Shown: positions 1-5,529 of the stretch, piece by piece
Layout of the letters: each line of letters opens with the position of its first letter
Numbering within the stretch: the stretch's first letter is position 1
NCBI GenBank assembly: GCA_937927525.1
Contig: CALBDR010000250.1
Coordinates: 1 to 6,168 of the forward strand
Source: an uncultured Candidatus Melainabacteria bacterium
Lineage (GTDB): Bacteria > Cyanobacteriota > Vampirovibrionia > LMEP-6097
Direction of reading: 5' to 3'
DNA: 6,168 bases
Program-made: the position numbers and the translations under genes
The notes under the pieces: model-generated
Seen by the model: the letters and a program-made list of their open reading frames with translations, nothing else
The model's database searches: none
What the model was told of the DNA's origin: nothing

Positions 1-99
1 AATTTGAATGAAAATCTAATTGATGATTGTCTTCTCTGTACATATTTCTATTAAAGCATCTCAGTGACAAATCTTTAGTTACTTTTTGCTAAAAATTGA

Positions 100-237
100 T
101 TAAGTATTTTGCGACACGCCCATTCTGCACAAAGACATTCGATTATTCTTTCTGTTGTTGAAACTGCTAAAAAACATGGACTTAAACTATTGCAATCTTT
201 CAAAAATCTACTGAATAATTCCTTGGTTTTTACTTAA
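100..237 (+). pseudogene. Possible remnant of an IS66-like transposase C-terminus
   Basis: An open stretch follows a TGA at 97-99 and ends at TAA 235-237, with no start codon of its own and no open frame continuing upstream. Its middle part reads like QRHSIILSVVETAKKHGL, followed by a leucine-rich tail. This resembles the closing segment of IS66-type transposases, where a phrase such as 'S(I/V)xETAKxNGL' followed by a short helix is common. The resemblance is from memory and covers only about 30 residues. If correct, this is a decayed fragment of an insertion sequence: the DDE core is absent and the upstream part is either lost or frameshifted. The alternative is chance coding-like sequence in an AT-rich spacer. 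No clear terminal inverted repeat or target duplication was identified. Confidence 0.3.
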
Positions 238-517
238 TCTTTGATTGGGCTGAGTAATTACAATTATACGCAAGATTAATATAATTACTCCTGCACTTGC
301 TTTAAATGATTCATATAAAACCTCACCAAGTCGGTGAAATTTGCTGGAAATTTTTTTCTCATATGAAATAATGTTTTCATATTCATGGTCGCAAGAATTA
401 AATCTTCGCTTTTACGAAGTTCCTCCTCCCCCAATCAACCTACTAAATCACCATTTACTTATATGGGTATATTTTGCTAAGATAAGTCGAAGCTCCTTAA
501 GTGGGGTTGGATTTTGT
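238..517 (+). other. Non-coding region upstream of secE with small stem-loops
   Basis: About 280 bases have no supportable gene. A + strand frame is open from an ATG at 341 into secE, but the encoded stretch lacks protein-like character and is not part of the SecE family. Three perfect stem-loops are visible: TCACC/GGTGA (323-337, 5-nt loop), ATATGAAA/TTTCATAT (361-382, 6-nt loop) and CTTCG/CGAAG (404-419, 6-nt loop). A pyrimidine-rich patch lies at 419-432. A TATAAA-like box is at 314-319 but has no good -35 partner, so no promoter is called. The tRNA-Trp gene that often precedes secE is not present. The direct repeat AAGTCGAAG occurs at 484-492 and 525-533. Confidence 0.5.
252..290. repeat. 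Inverted repeat with 9-bp perfect arms
   Basis: GAGTAATTA at 252-260 is the exact reverse complement of TAATTACTC at 282-290, separated by 21 bases. The left arm runs into the small palindrome GTAATTAC (254-261). The repeat lies just downstream of the putative transposase remnant and could mark an old element end, an operator, or a hairpin in a transcript. No T-run follows, so it is not a convincing terminator. Confidence 0.45.
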
Positions 518-814
518 ATGCAAAAAGTCGAAGATACTAAGAAAAACACTGATGATAAAGAGAACTCTATACTCTCTTGGTTAGCTGAAGAAGATGCACC
601 AGAGATAGGTATAGCGGTTAAAGAACCTTTACCTGAATACGTTCAAGGTGTTGGCTATGAGTTTAAAAAGATTACTTGGCCGACTAGAGAACAGGTAACT
701 AATGAATTTATTAATGTAATTATCATCGTAGCCATAATTTCAGTGATGGTATATGCTTTTGATATCGGTTTCGATAATTTATTTTCTTTATTTAAAGGAG
801 CTATAGCTAAATAA
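518..814 (+). CDS. secE: Preprotein translocase subunit SecE
   Basis: SecE is the small, essential inner-membrane subunit that clamps and stabilises SecY in the SecYEG protein-export channel. The 98-residue product has a charged N-terminal region (1-40). The family signature follows, an amphipathic helix leading into EFKKITWPTREQV (48-60), and then one hydrophobic transmembrane segment at about 64-82. The length suits the single-helix type of SecE. ATG 518 was chosen because the in-frame extension back to ATG 341 adds 59 residues of non-family, non-conserved-looking sequence. The purine-rich AAGTGGGG at 498-505 is a weak and rather distant ribosome binding site. The stop codon overlaps the nusG start by one base (TAATG), so the two genes are surely cotranscribed and probably translationally coupled. 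The identification rests on the WPTR motif, the helix and the nusG neighbour. Confidence 0.95.
   Translation: MQKVEDTKKNTDDKENSILSWLAEEDAPEIGIAVKEPLPEYVQGVGYEFKKITWPTREQVTNEFINVIIIVAIISVMVYAFDIGFDNLFSLFKGAIAK
794..800 (+). promoter_or_regulatory. Ribosome binding site of nusG inside secE
   Basis: AAAGGAG lies within the last codons of secE, 13 bases ahead of the nusG ATG at 814. It is a strong Shine-Dalgarno match at a slightly long distance and supports the ATG that overlaps the secE stop codon. Confidence 0.6.
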
Positions 815-1383
815 TGACTACTAGAAAGAAAAGTGGTAAAAGAGGCTGGTATGTAATACAAACTGCTAGTGGACACGAGAAAAAGGTTAAAGGATACATC
901 GAAAAACGTATTGAAACCATGGAAGTTTGGGATAGAATCTTCTCTGTTGCAGTTCCAGAAAGGCCTGTCGTGAAAGTGAAAAGTGGCAAAAGGGTTGAAA
1001 AACAAGAAAAAGAATATCCAGGTTACGTACTTGTGGATATGCTTCTTGATGATGATACTTGGAAGACTGTAAGAGAAGCACCTGGTGTTTTAGGTTTTGT
1101 CGGTGGTGACAGGAAAGATCCTCCTACTATCAGTGAAGCTGAAGTTAGAAAAATCTTACGTAAGAACACTATTCTAGGTGATTCTAGGATCGCTACGAAG
1201 AAAGAAATCAACTTTAATATTGGTGATTTTGTTGGTATCCTTGCAGGTCCATTTGAAGGTCTTGAAGGTGAAGTTACTGAGATTAATGAAGAGAAGATGA
1301 CTATTAAAGTTAACGTAATGGTATTCGGACGTTCGACACCTACTGAAGTTCCAGTAGACTATGTTAATCTTAAAGAAGATTAA
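814..1383 (+). CDS. nusG: Transcription termination/antitermination factor NusG
   Basis: NusG is the universal processivity factor that binds the RNA polymerase clamp through its N-terminal NGN domain and contacts ribosomal protein S10 or Rho through its C-terminal KOW domain, linking transcription to translation or termination. The 189-residue protein has a short basic N-terminus and then the NGN domain (about 11-117), which starts with GWYVIQTASGHEKKV, contains YPGYVLVDM (68-76) and ends with GVLGFVGG (91-98). The KOW domain (about 134-187) contains GDFVGILAGPFEGLEGEV (137-154) and then the VFGRSTPTEV strand (170-179). The length is typical of bacterial NusG without an insertion. The start overlaps the secE stop codon. 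A stem-loop spans its own stop codon, and the ribosomal protein genes that normally follow are missing, so the secE-nusG unit appears to end here. Confidence 0.97.
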   Translation: MTTRKKSGKRGWYVIQTASGHEKKVKGYIEKRIETMEVWDRIFSVAVPERPVVKVKSGKRVEKQEKEYPGYVLVDMLLDDDTWKTVREAPGVLGFVGGDRKDPPTISEAEVRKILRKNTILGDSRIATKKEINFNIGDFVGILAGPFEGLEGEVTEINEEKMTIKVNVMVFGRSTPTEVPVDYVNLKED

Positions 1384-1417
1384 GAGTTGTTATTAAACAT
1401 TTAGGAACAACTCTTTT
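1382..1417 (+). terminator. Intrinsic terminator-like stem-loop after nusG
   Basis: AAGAGTTGTT (1382-1391) pairs perfectly with AACAACTCTT (1406-1415), a 10-bp stem with a 14-base loop, and a short T-run covers 1414-1417. The left arm includes the last two bases of the nusG stop codon. The T-run is short and the loop long, so termination may be partial. Confidence 0.6.
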
Positions 1418-1442
1418 AAGCTTTGGCTAATTTCTTTAAAGT

Positions 1443-1802
1443 ATGCTTCTAATAATCGCAAAAATACTATTAATAATCGTTTGCATAGCTTTATCTCTTT
1501 TAATGCTTGTGCTCGCTTTTTTATCAAAGACGATTTCTTGTGTAATGCATGATTTAGAGAAGAAGTGTGCTGAGCTTAAAGATGATTTAGTGTTTAAAGA
1601 GAAATCTGAGACTCTTAAAATAGTTTTACCATGGCTTGGGATTTTAGTTTTTACGGTTTTTGATAAGTACTTAATATTAAAAGCGAGATCAGGTATTTTA
1701 CGCTTTGCTGATAATATGATCGGTTTGTCGACTAAAATTCAGGCTCTGATAGAACTTGCTAAAAATATTACGAAGCTCAAAGATAGAATAAAGGATAGGT
1801 AA
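1443..1802 (+). CDS. Small membrane protein of unknown function
   Basis: I do not recognise this 119-residue protein. It begins with a long, very hydrophobic helix (about 2-28) with almost no charge before it. A polar, charged segment follows (36-57, rich in Lys, Glu and Asp), then a second likely membrane helix (about 59-79), then a basic amphipathic C-terminal region (80-119) that could form a helix or coiled coil ending in KLKDRIKDR. A membrane hairpin with a cytoplasmic tail would fit. ATG 1443 is the first start after an in-frame TAA at 1437-1439. No clear Shine-Dalgarno sequence precedes it, and a later start (ATG 1503, residue 21) would destroy the first helix. Its stop codon abuts the TTG start of the glycosyltransferase, so it may act with that enzyme at the membrane. 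This role is inferred from position only. Confidence 0.7.
   Translation: MLLIIAKILLIIVCIALSLLMLVLAFLSKTISCVMHDLEKKCAELKDDLVFKEKSETLKIVLPWLGILVFTVFDKYLILKARSGILRFADNMIGLSTKIQALIELAKNITKLKDRIKDR
1791..1795 (+). promoter_or_regulatory. Ribosome binding site deciding the TTG start at 1803
   Basis: AAGGA (within AAGGATAGG) lies seven bases ahead of TTG 1803. This spacing, and the fact that the glycosyltransferase family N-terminus (MKVAILSETFLPQ-like) begins exactly at this codon, decide for the TTG start. Confidence 0.65.
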
Positions 1803-3053
1803 TTGAAAGTAGCAATTTTATCAGAAACGTTTTTACCACAGGTAAATGGAGTTGTAAGAACAGTTGAGAAAATAATTAAATTCTTAGAGGCAAATGGACA
1901 CGAAGCTTTACTTGTAACTTTAGGTGAAGGTGATACTGTATATTCTAATACAGAAGTGGTTCGTGTTCCTGGAGTGCCTTTTGGACTTTATAAAGAGCTT
2001 CACTTGGTGAAGCCTGAAGATGAGTTCTTCTCTAAGTTCGTCGGTAACGACATTATGCAATTCCCTGCGATTTTACTTATGACTTTAATTCCTAGTGCTA
2101 ACACTGTGGTAGGAGAGGCTTTAGAAAAATTTAAGCCAGATATTATTCATTTAGTAACTCCAGTAACTTTAGGTGCCATCGGGCACTATTACATGGAGAA
2201 AATGAACTTGCCTAGTTTAGCTACTTTCCACACTGATATTGCTGCTTATGCACCGCGTTATCAGGTTCCTTACGCTGAAAATGTGGTAAACCTGCTTACT
2301 AAAACTATTTACAGTAAATCCGAAAGAGTTTTAGCTCCTAGCCCAAGCTCACAGAAGCAGTTAGAAGATATTGGTATTGAGAATGTCGGTGTCTTTGGGC
2401 GTGGTGTTGACCATACTATGTATACTCCTGAAAAGCGTAACAAAGAGCTTTTAAAAGAGTTTGGCTTGGATGCAGAAAAACTTACTTTGATGTATGCTGG
2501 GCGCCTAGCAGAAGAGAAGTCTATCGATAAAGTAATCGATTCATTTAAAGTTTTGCAGAAAAAGTACCCTAATAAACTTCAGTTAATGATAGTAGGTGAT
2601 GGTCCTTCCCGCGCTGATTTAGAAGCTATGCTTGCTGATAGTTCTGACTATGCTTTTACAGGTTTACAGACTGGAGAAAAGTTTGCTTATCTTTACGCTG
2701 CGGCTGATATTTTTGCATTCCCTAGTGTAACCGAAACCTTCGGACAAGTTGTATTAGAATCTATGGCATCTGCTTTACCTGTAGTTGGTTATGATTCACC
2801 AGGGGTTAGAGATTTAGTCGAAAATGGTCACTCTGGCTTTCTTGCTAATCAGAAAGTTGATCACTTAGATGAATTTAATCCAGCTAGTTTTATTGCTGGA
2901 CTTATTAATTTAATTGAGAAGCCTGAACTAAGAGCTGAGCTTGGCAAAAATGCTCATGCAGAAGCGCAGAGAAGGTCTTGGGATAATATTTTAGGTGAGC
3001 TGGTGCGTGAGTATCAGGTTTTGATAGATAAAAGAAAGCTTGCTGCAGTTTAA
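1803..3053 (+). CDS. GT4-family glycosyltransferase (SqdX/PimB/MgtA-like)
   Basis: This is a GT-B fold, retaining glycosyltransferase that probably moves a sugar from a nucleotide donor to a lipid or envelope acceptor at the inner face of the membrane. The 416-residue protein opens with the family start KVAILSETFLPQVNGVVRT (2-20), including the NGV acceptor/donor loop. It continues with KPDIIHLVTPVTLGAIG (111-127) and the HTD motif (143-145). GRGVD (199-203) leads into the C-terminal donor domain, with AGRLAEEKS (232-240; the Arg and Lys usually hold the phosphates), VGDGP (264-268) and the EX7E pair E311/E319 in ETFGQVVLE. All key residues are present. Family relatives include sulfoquinovosyl-diacylglycerol synthase SqdX/SQD2 and the mannosyltransferases PimB and MgtA. 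The sequence does not decide the sugar. A stretch at about 71-102 looks inserted relative to SqdX. The gene abuts the preceding small membrane-protein gene and ends in a stem-loop. Confidence 0.9.
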   Translation: MKVAILSETFLPQVNGVVRTVEKIIKFLEANGHEALLVTLGEGDTVYSNTEVVRVPGVPFGLYKELHLVKPEDEFFSKFVGNDIMQFPAILLMTLIPSANTVVGEALEKFKPDIIHLVTPVTLGAIGHYYMEKMNLPSLATFHTDIAAYAPRYQVPYAENVVNLLTKTIYSKSERVLAPSPSSQKQLEDIGIENVGVFGRGVDHTMYTPEKRNKELLKEFGLDAEKLTLMYAGRLAEEKSIDKVIDSFKVLQKKYPNKLQLMIVGDGPSRADLEAMLADSSDYAFTGLQTGEKFAYLYAAADIFAFPSVTETFGQVVLESMASALPVVGYDSPGVRDLVENGHSGFLANQKVDHLDEFNPASFIAGLINLIEKPELRAELGKNAHAEAQRRSWDNILGELVREYQVLIDKRKLAAV

Positions 3054-3061
3054 GCTTTTTT
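3032..3061 (+). terminator. Intrinsic terminator overlapping the glycosyltransferase stop codon
   Basis: AAAGCTT (3035-3041) pairs with AAGCTTT (3052-3058). The stem can extend outward by a G-U and two A-T pairs (3032-3034 with 3059-3061), giving ten pairs around a 10-base loop. The right arm runs into TTTTTT. The stop TAA (3051-3053) sits at the loop/right-arm border. Stem GC content is low, but the hairpin followed by a U-run is typical. Confidence 0.55.
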
Positions 3062-3082
3062 ATCAATGATATTTCTCATAAA

Positions 3083-3091
3083 TGCTAAAAT
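3083..3091 (+). promoter_or_regulatory. Extended -10 promoter element for the malic enzyme gene
   Basis: TGCTAAAAT contains the TGn extension and a -10 hexamer, TAAAAT, matching TATAAT at five of six positions. It sits just after the preceding terminator. No good -35 box is seen (TCAATG at 3063-3068 is poor), which is tolerated by extended -10 promoters. Transcription would start near 3098, only a few bases before the ATG at 3101, so the mRNA could be leaderless. Confidence 0.4.
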
Positions 3092-3100
3092 CTAATAGTT

Positions 3101-4345
3101 ATGGAATTATCAGAACAAGATAAGAGGATTTTTAAAGCACACCAAGGCGGTAAAATCGCTATAGACTCAACTCCAGTGAGAAATATGGATGAGTTAGCTG
3201 TGGTTTACACTCCAGGAGTTGCTAAGGTCTGTACAGCGATCGCAGATAAGCCTAATTTAGATAAATATTTAACTATTAAAAAGAATTCTGTAGCTGTTGT
3301 TACTGATGGTTCAGCTGTTTTAGGTTTAGGGAATATCGGTCCACAGGCATCTATGCCAGTAATGGAAGGAAAAGCAATGCTCTTCAAGCAACTTGCTAAT
3401 GTAGATGCTTACCCGATCGCTCTAGATGCTCAGAATAAGTCTGTAGACGAGATTGTTGAGTGTATTAGAATGATTGCACCTGGTTTTGGTGGGATTAATT
3501 TAGAAGATATATCTGCTCCTAGATGTTTTGAAATCGAAGAAAAGTTACAAAAAGCAATTGATATCCCAGTTTTCCATGATGATCAGCATGGTACTGCGAT
3601 CGTGACTACGGCTGCTTTAATTAATGCACTGAAGATTACTGGTAAAAAGGCTGAAGATCTTAAAGTTGTTTTCTCTGGTGTTGGTGCTGCTGGAGTAGCC
3701 TGCACGAAGATGATGCTTGATATTGGAGTGAAGAATATCATCGGTTGTGACCGTGCTGGAGCGATATTCAAAGGTAGAAGCGCTAACATGAACTCTATTA
3801 AAGAGTCTTACGCTGAATATACGAATCCTAATTTAGAAAAGGGAAGCTTAAGCCAAATCCTTGAAGGTGCTGATATGTTTGTTGGACTCTCTGGTCCTAA
3901 CTTAATAGGTGAAGATGAATTGAAAACTATGGCGAAAGATCCTATCGTCTTTGCGATGTCTAACCCTGTCCCAGAAGTAGATCCAATTATGGCTAAAAAG
4001 TACTGTAAGATTATCGCTACTGGTAGATCTGATTTTCCTAACCAGATTAATAACGTATTGGGTTTCCCTGGTGTATTTAGAGGTTTACTTGACTCTAATG
4101 CATATACCGTTACTGAGAATATGAAAGTCGCAGCTGCTCAAGCAATTGCTGACTGTGTAACTGATTCCGAGTTAAATCCAGATTATATTATCCCCGATGC
4201 ATTTAACCCTAATGTTGCTAAAGTGGTAGCTGAAGCTGTTGCAAGAGTAGCTAAAGAAGAAAAAGTTTGCAAAGAAGTTAGATGGGGAGACCCAGAGATG
4301 AAAGCCTTCGTTACAGGGGCAGCTAAAGAAGCTTTAGAAGTTTAA
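3101..4345 (+). CDS. Malic enzyme, short single-domain form (NAD(P)-dependent, malate to pyruvate)
   Basis: This cytoplasmic enzyme oxidatively decarboxylates L-malate to pyruvate and CO2 with reduction of NAD+ or NADP+, using a divalent metal. The 414-residue length matches the short bacterial class (YtsJ/MaeA-like) and lacks the phosphotransacetylase-like domain of long MaeB proteins. The malic N-terminal domain contains VVYTPGVAKVC with catalytic Tyr36, then GLGNIGPQASMPVMEGKAML with catalytic Lys91. Metal ligands are in INLEDISAPR (E135, D136) and FHDDQHGTA (D161). The Rossmann domain has SGVGAAGVAC (192-201) followed by an acidic residue (D217 in GCDRAG). Later family motifs are SNPVPE (287-292) and TGRSDFPNQINNVLGFPG (307-324). 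The N-terminus aligns with the family start, supporting ATG 3101 even though no Shine-Dalgarno sequence precedes it. Cofactor preference is not settled. It appears to be a separate transcription unit. Confidence 0.95.
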   Translation: MELSEQDKRIFKAHQGGKIAIDSTPVRNMDELAVVYTPGVAKVCTAIADKPNLDKYLTIKKNSVAVVTDGSAVLGLGNIGPQASMPVMEGKAMLFKQLANVDAYPIALDAQNKSVDEIVECIRMIAPGFGGINLEDISAPRCFEIEEKLQKAIDIPVFHDDQHGTAIVTTAALINALKITGKKAEDLKVVFSGVGAAGVACTKMMLDIGVKNIIGCDRAGAIFKGRSANMNSIKESYAEYTNPNLEKGSLSQILEGADMFVGLSGPNLIGEDELKTMAKDPIVFAMSNPVPEVDPIMAKKYCKIIATGRSDFPNQINNVLGFPGVFRGLLDSNAYTVTENMKVAAAQAIADCVTDSELNPDYIIPDAFNPNVAKVVAEAVARVAKEEKVCKEVRWGDPEMKAFVTGAAKEALEV

Positions 4346-4350
4346 ACTTC
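4337..4350. repeat. 14-bp perfect palindrome across the malic enzyme stop codon
   Basis: GAAGTTTAAACTTC is its own reverse complement and includes the TAA stop at 4343-4345. In RNA it would give a 5-bp stem with a UUAA loop, but no T-run follows, so it is not a standard terminator. It could be a protein-binding site or chance. Confidence 0.5.
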
Positions 4351-4378
4351 CTGATCACTGCTCGAAATTTAAGAGGAA

Positions 4379-4428
4379 CGTATACCCTAGTCAATTTTGT
4401 GGTATATGGTATGTAGGGATACTAGTAT
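4379..4428 (+). promoter_or_regulatory. Competing stem-loops upstream of the export switch gene
   Basis: Two mutually exclusive hairpins share one left arm. In the first, CGTATACC (4379-4386) pairs with GGTATATG (4401-4408): eight pairs including one G-U, with a 14-base loop. In the second, GTATACCCTA (4380-4389) pairs with TAGGGATAC (4414-4422): nine pairs with one bulged A. The right arm of the second also overlaps the 10-bp palindrome ATACTAGTAT (4419-4428). All lie just ahead of the Shine-Dalgarno sequence at 4433-4439. This geometry could be a switch in the mRNA leader or overlapping operator sites. No known riboswitch class is recognised, and a TGGTATATG box (4400-4408) could instead be a -10 element. 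Confidence 0.3.
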
Positions 4429-4432
4429 TCTT

Positions 4433-4439
4433 GGTGGAG
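4433..4439 (+). promoter_or_regulatory. Ribosome binding site of the export switch gene
   Basis: GGTGGAG lies seven bases ahead of the ATG at 4447. It is a good Shine-Dalgarno sequence and fits the family N-terminus starting at that ATG. Confidence 0.65.
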
Positions 4440-4446
4440 ATAGCCT

Positions 4447-5529
4447 ATGTCAGGCGATGAAGATAATGAAGATAAGCAGTTTGAGGCAACTTCGCACAAA
4501 CTAAGAGAAGCTAGAAAGAAGGGACAGGTCTTTAAAAGTAAAGATTTGACTCAGCTCGCTGTACAAATTGTTGGGTTTGTAATTTTATTCGCCTTCGGGA
4601 CTAATGTTTATAAGGTGCTAACTGAATTATGTAAGATTATGTGGGGAAATATCCCTAATTTTGCTAAATTGAGTGGTAAATTTATCTTTTTTCATGCTTG
4701 GATGGCTATAGTTCAGATTATCGTACCTACTATGATTTTTCTTGCCTCTGTCGCGGTTATTATCGAGTTGATTCAGTTAGGTGGTCCATTATTTACTACA
4801 GAACCGATGAAATTTAAGCTAGATAAGCTTGACCCGATGAAAGGACTGAAAAACATGTTTAATGTTAAGTCACTTTTTGAATTAGGAAAAGGCTTGCTGA
4901 AAGTTATTGCGGTAGCTTTAATCGCTCTTATGGTTATTCAGAGTCATTTACCTAAAATTTTAGGTAATATTGATGCTTCAAATAAACTTGCTGGTTTCGT
5001 TGCGATTGCAGGTGTACTCTGGGAGTTTTTCTGGAAGAGTACTTTACTACTTTTAGCCATTTCGATTATGGATTTCTTGTTTCAGCGTTGGAAATTTATG
5101 AAAGACCAGCGTATGAGTTTTAAAGAGATGAAGGATGAATATAAGAGCACTGAAGGTGACCCACTGATTAAATCAAAACGTCGTCAGAGACAAAGAGAAA
5201 TTTCACAAGGTGGTGGTGGAAGCGGTCTTGCCCAAGTTCCTGAAGCTGACTTTGTCGTTAAAAATCCGGATCACGTCGCTCTTGCAGTTAAATATGATGA
5301 GAACTTCGATGAAGCTCCCAAGATTTTAGCTAAAGGTGCAGATATAATTGCACAGCAGATTATAGAGATTGCTGAAGCATATAATGTTCCTATTATTACG
5401 AATATCCCCCTTTCTCGTGCACTTTTTAGGCTAGTTAGGATAAATCAACAAGTTCCTCCAGAGCTCTATAAAGCTGTAGCTGAGATACTTCTATTCGTTT
5501 ACAAAGTTAAGAAGAAGAATTTTAGGTAA
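4447..5529 (+). CDS. flhB: FlhB/SctU (EscU/YscU/HrcU) family export apparatus switch protein
   Basis: Proteins of this family sit in the inner membrane beneath a flagellum or type III injectisome and switch export from early to late substrates after self-cleavage at an NPTH motif. The 360-residue length is normal. The N-terminal signature HKLREARKKGQVFKSKDL (17-34) is followed by about four membrane segments (35-60, 83-112, 150-168, 181-212). The linker RMSFKEMKDEYKSTEGDPLIK (222-242) leads to the cytoplasmic domain. That domain carries NPDH at 273-276, where NPTH is expected, and later AKGADIIAQQI (295-305), IPLSRALF (320-327) and PPELYKAVAEILLFVY (337-352). The C-terminal half reads more like flagellar FlhB than injectisome SctU, but the two cannot be separated without a tree. 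A glycine-rich stretch, QGGGGSG (254-260), replaces the usual basic segment. No other secretion gene is nearby. Confidence 0.88.
   Translation: MSGDEDNEDKQFEATSHKLREARKKGQVFKSKDLTQLAVQIVGFVILFAFGTNVYKVLTELCKIMWGNIPNFAKLSGKFIFFHAWMAIVQIIVPTMIFLASVAVIIELIQLGGPLFTTEPMKFKLDKLDPMKGLKNMFNVKSLFELGKGLLKVIAVALIALMVIQSHLPKILGNIDASNKLAGFVAIAGVLWEFFWKSTLLLLAISIMDFLFQRWKFMKDQRMSFKEMKDEYKSTEGDPLIKSKRRQRQREISQGGGGSGLAQVPEADFVVKNPDHVALAVKYDENFDEAPKILAKGADIIAQQIIEIAEAYNVPIITNIPLSRALFRLVRINQQVPPELYKAVAEILLFVYKVKKKNFR

Noticed and set aside
1..54. Possible C-terminal end of a gene entering from the left (open until TAA 52-54)
   Set aside because: Only 17 codons are visible and nothing is recognisable. An open stretch this short is expected by chance.
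341..517. In-frame N-terminal extension of SecE starting at ATG 341
   Set aside because: The added 59 residues have no SecE character, contain a proline run and would make the protein unusually long. ATG 518 gives a normal 98-residue SecE.
238..517. A tRNA-Trp gene or a known riboswitch before secE
   Set aside because: No cloverleaf, TTCRA T-loop with matching stem, CCA end or conserved riboswitch core could be found.
655..1211. Several open frames on the - strand opposite secE and nusG
   Set aside because: They are antiparallel to well-supported conserved genes, have no recognisable domains and show low-complexity composition typical of shadow frames.
1418..1442. A firm promoter for the small membrane protein gene
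   Set aside because: TAATTT at 1428-1433 matches only the three most conserved -10 positions and no -35 box is seen, so it is mentioned only as a possibility.
3205..3789. Two - strand open frames opposite the malic enzyme gene
   Set aside because: They lie wholly within the conserved malic enzyme gene and encode alanine/proline/threonine-rich shadow sequence without a family match.
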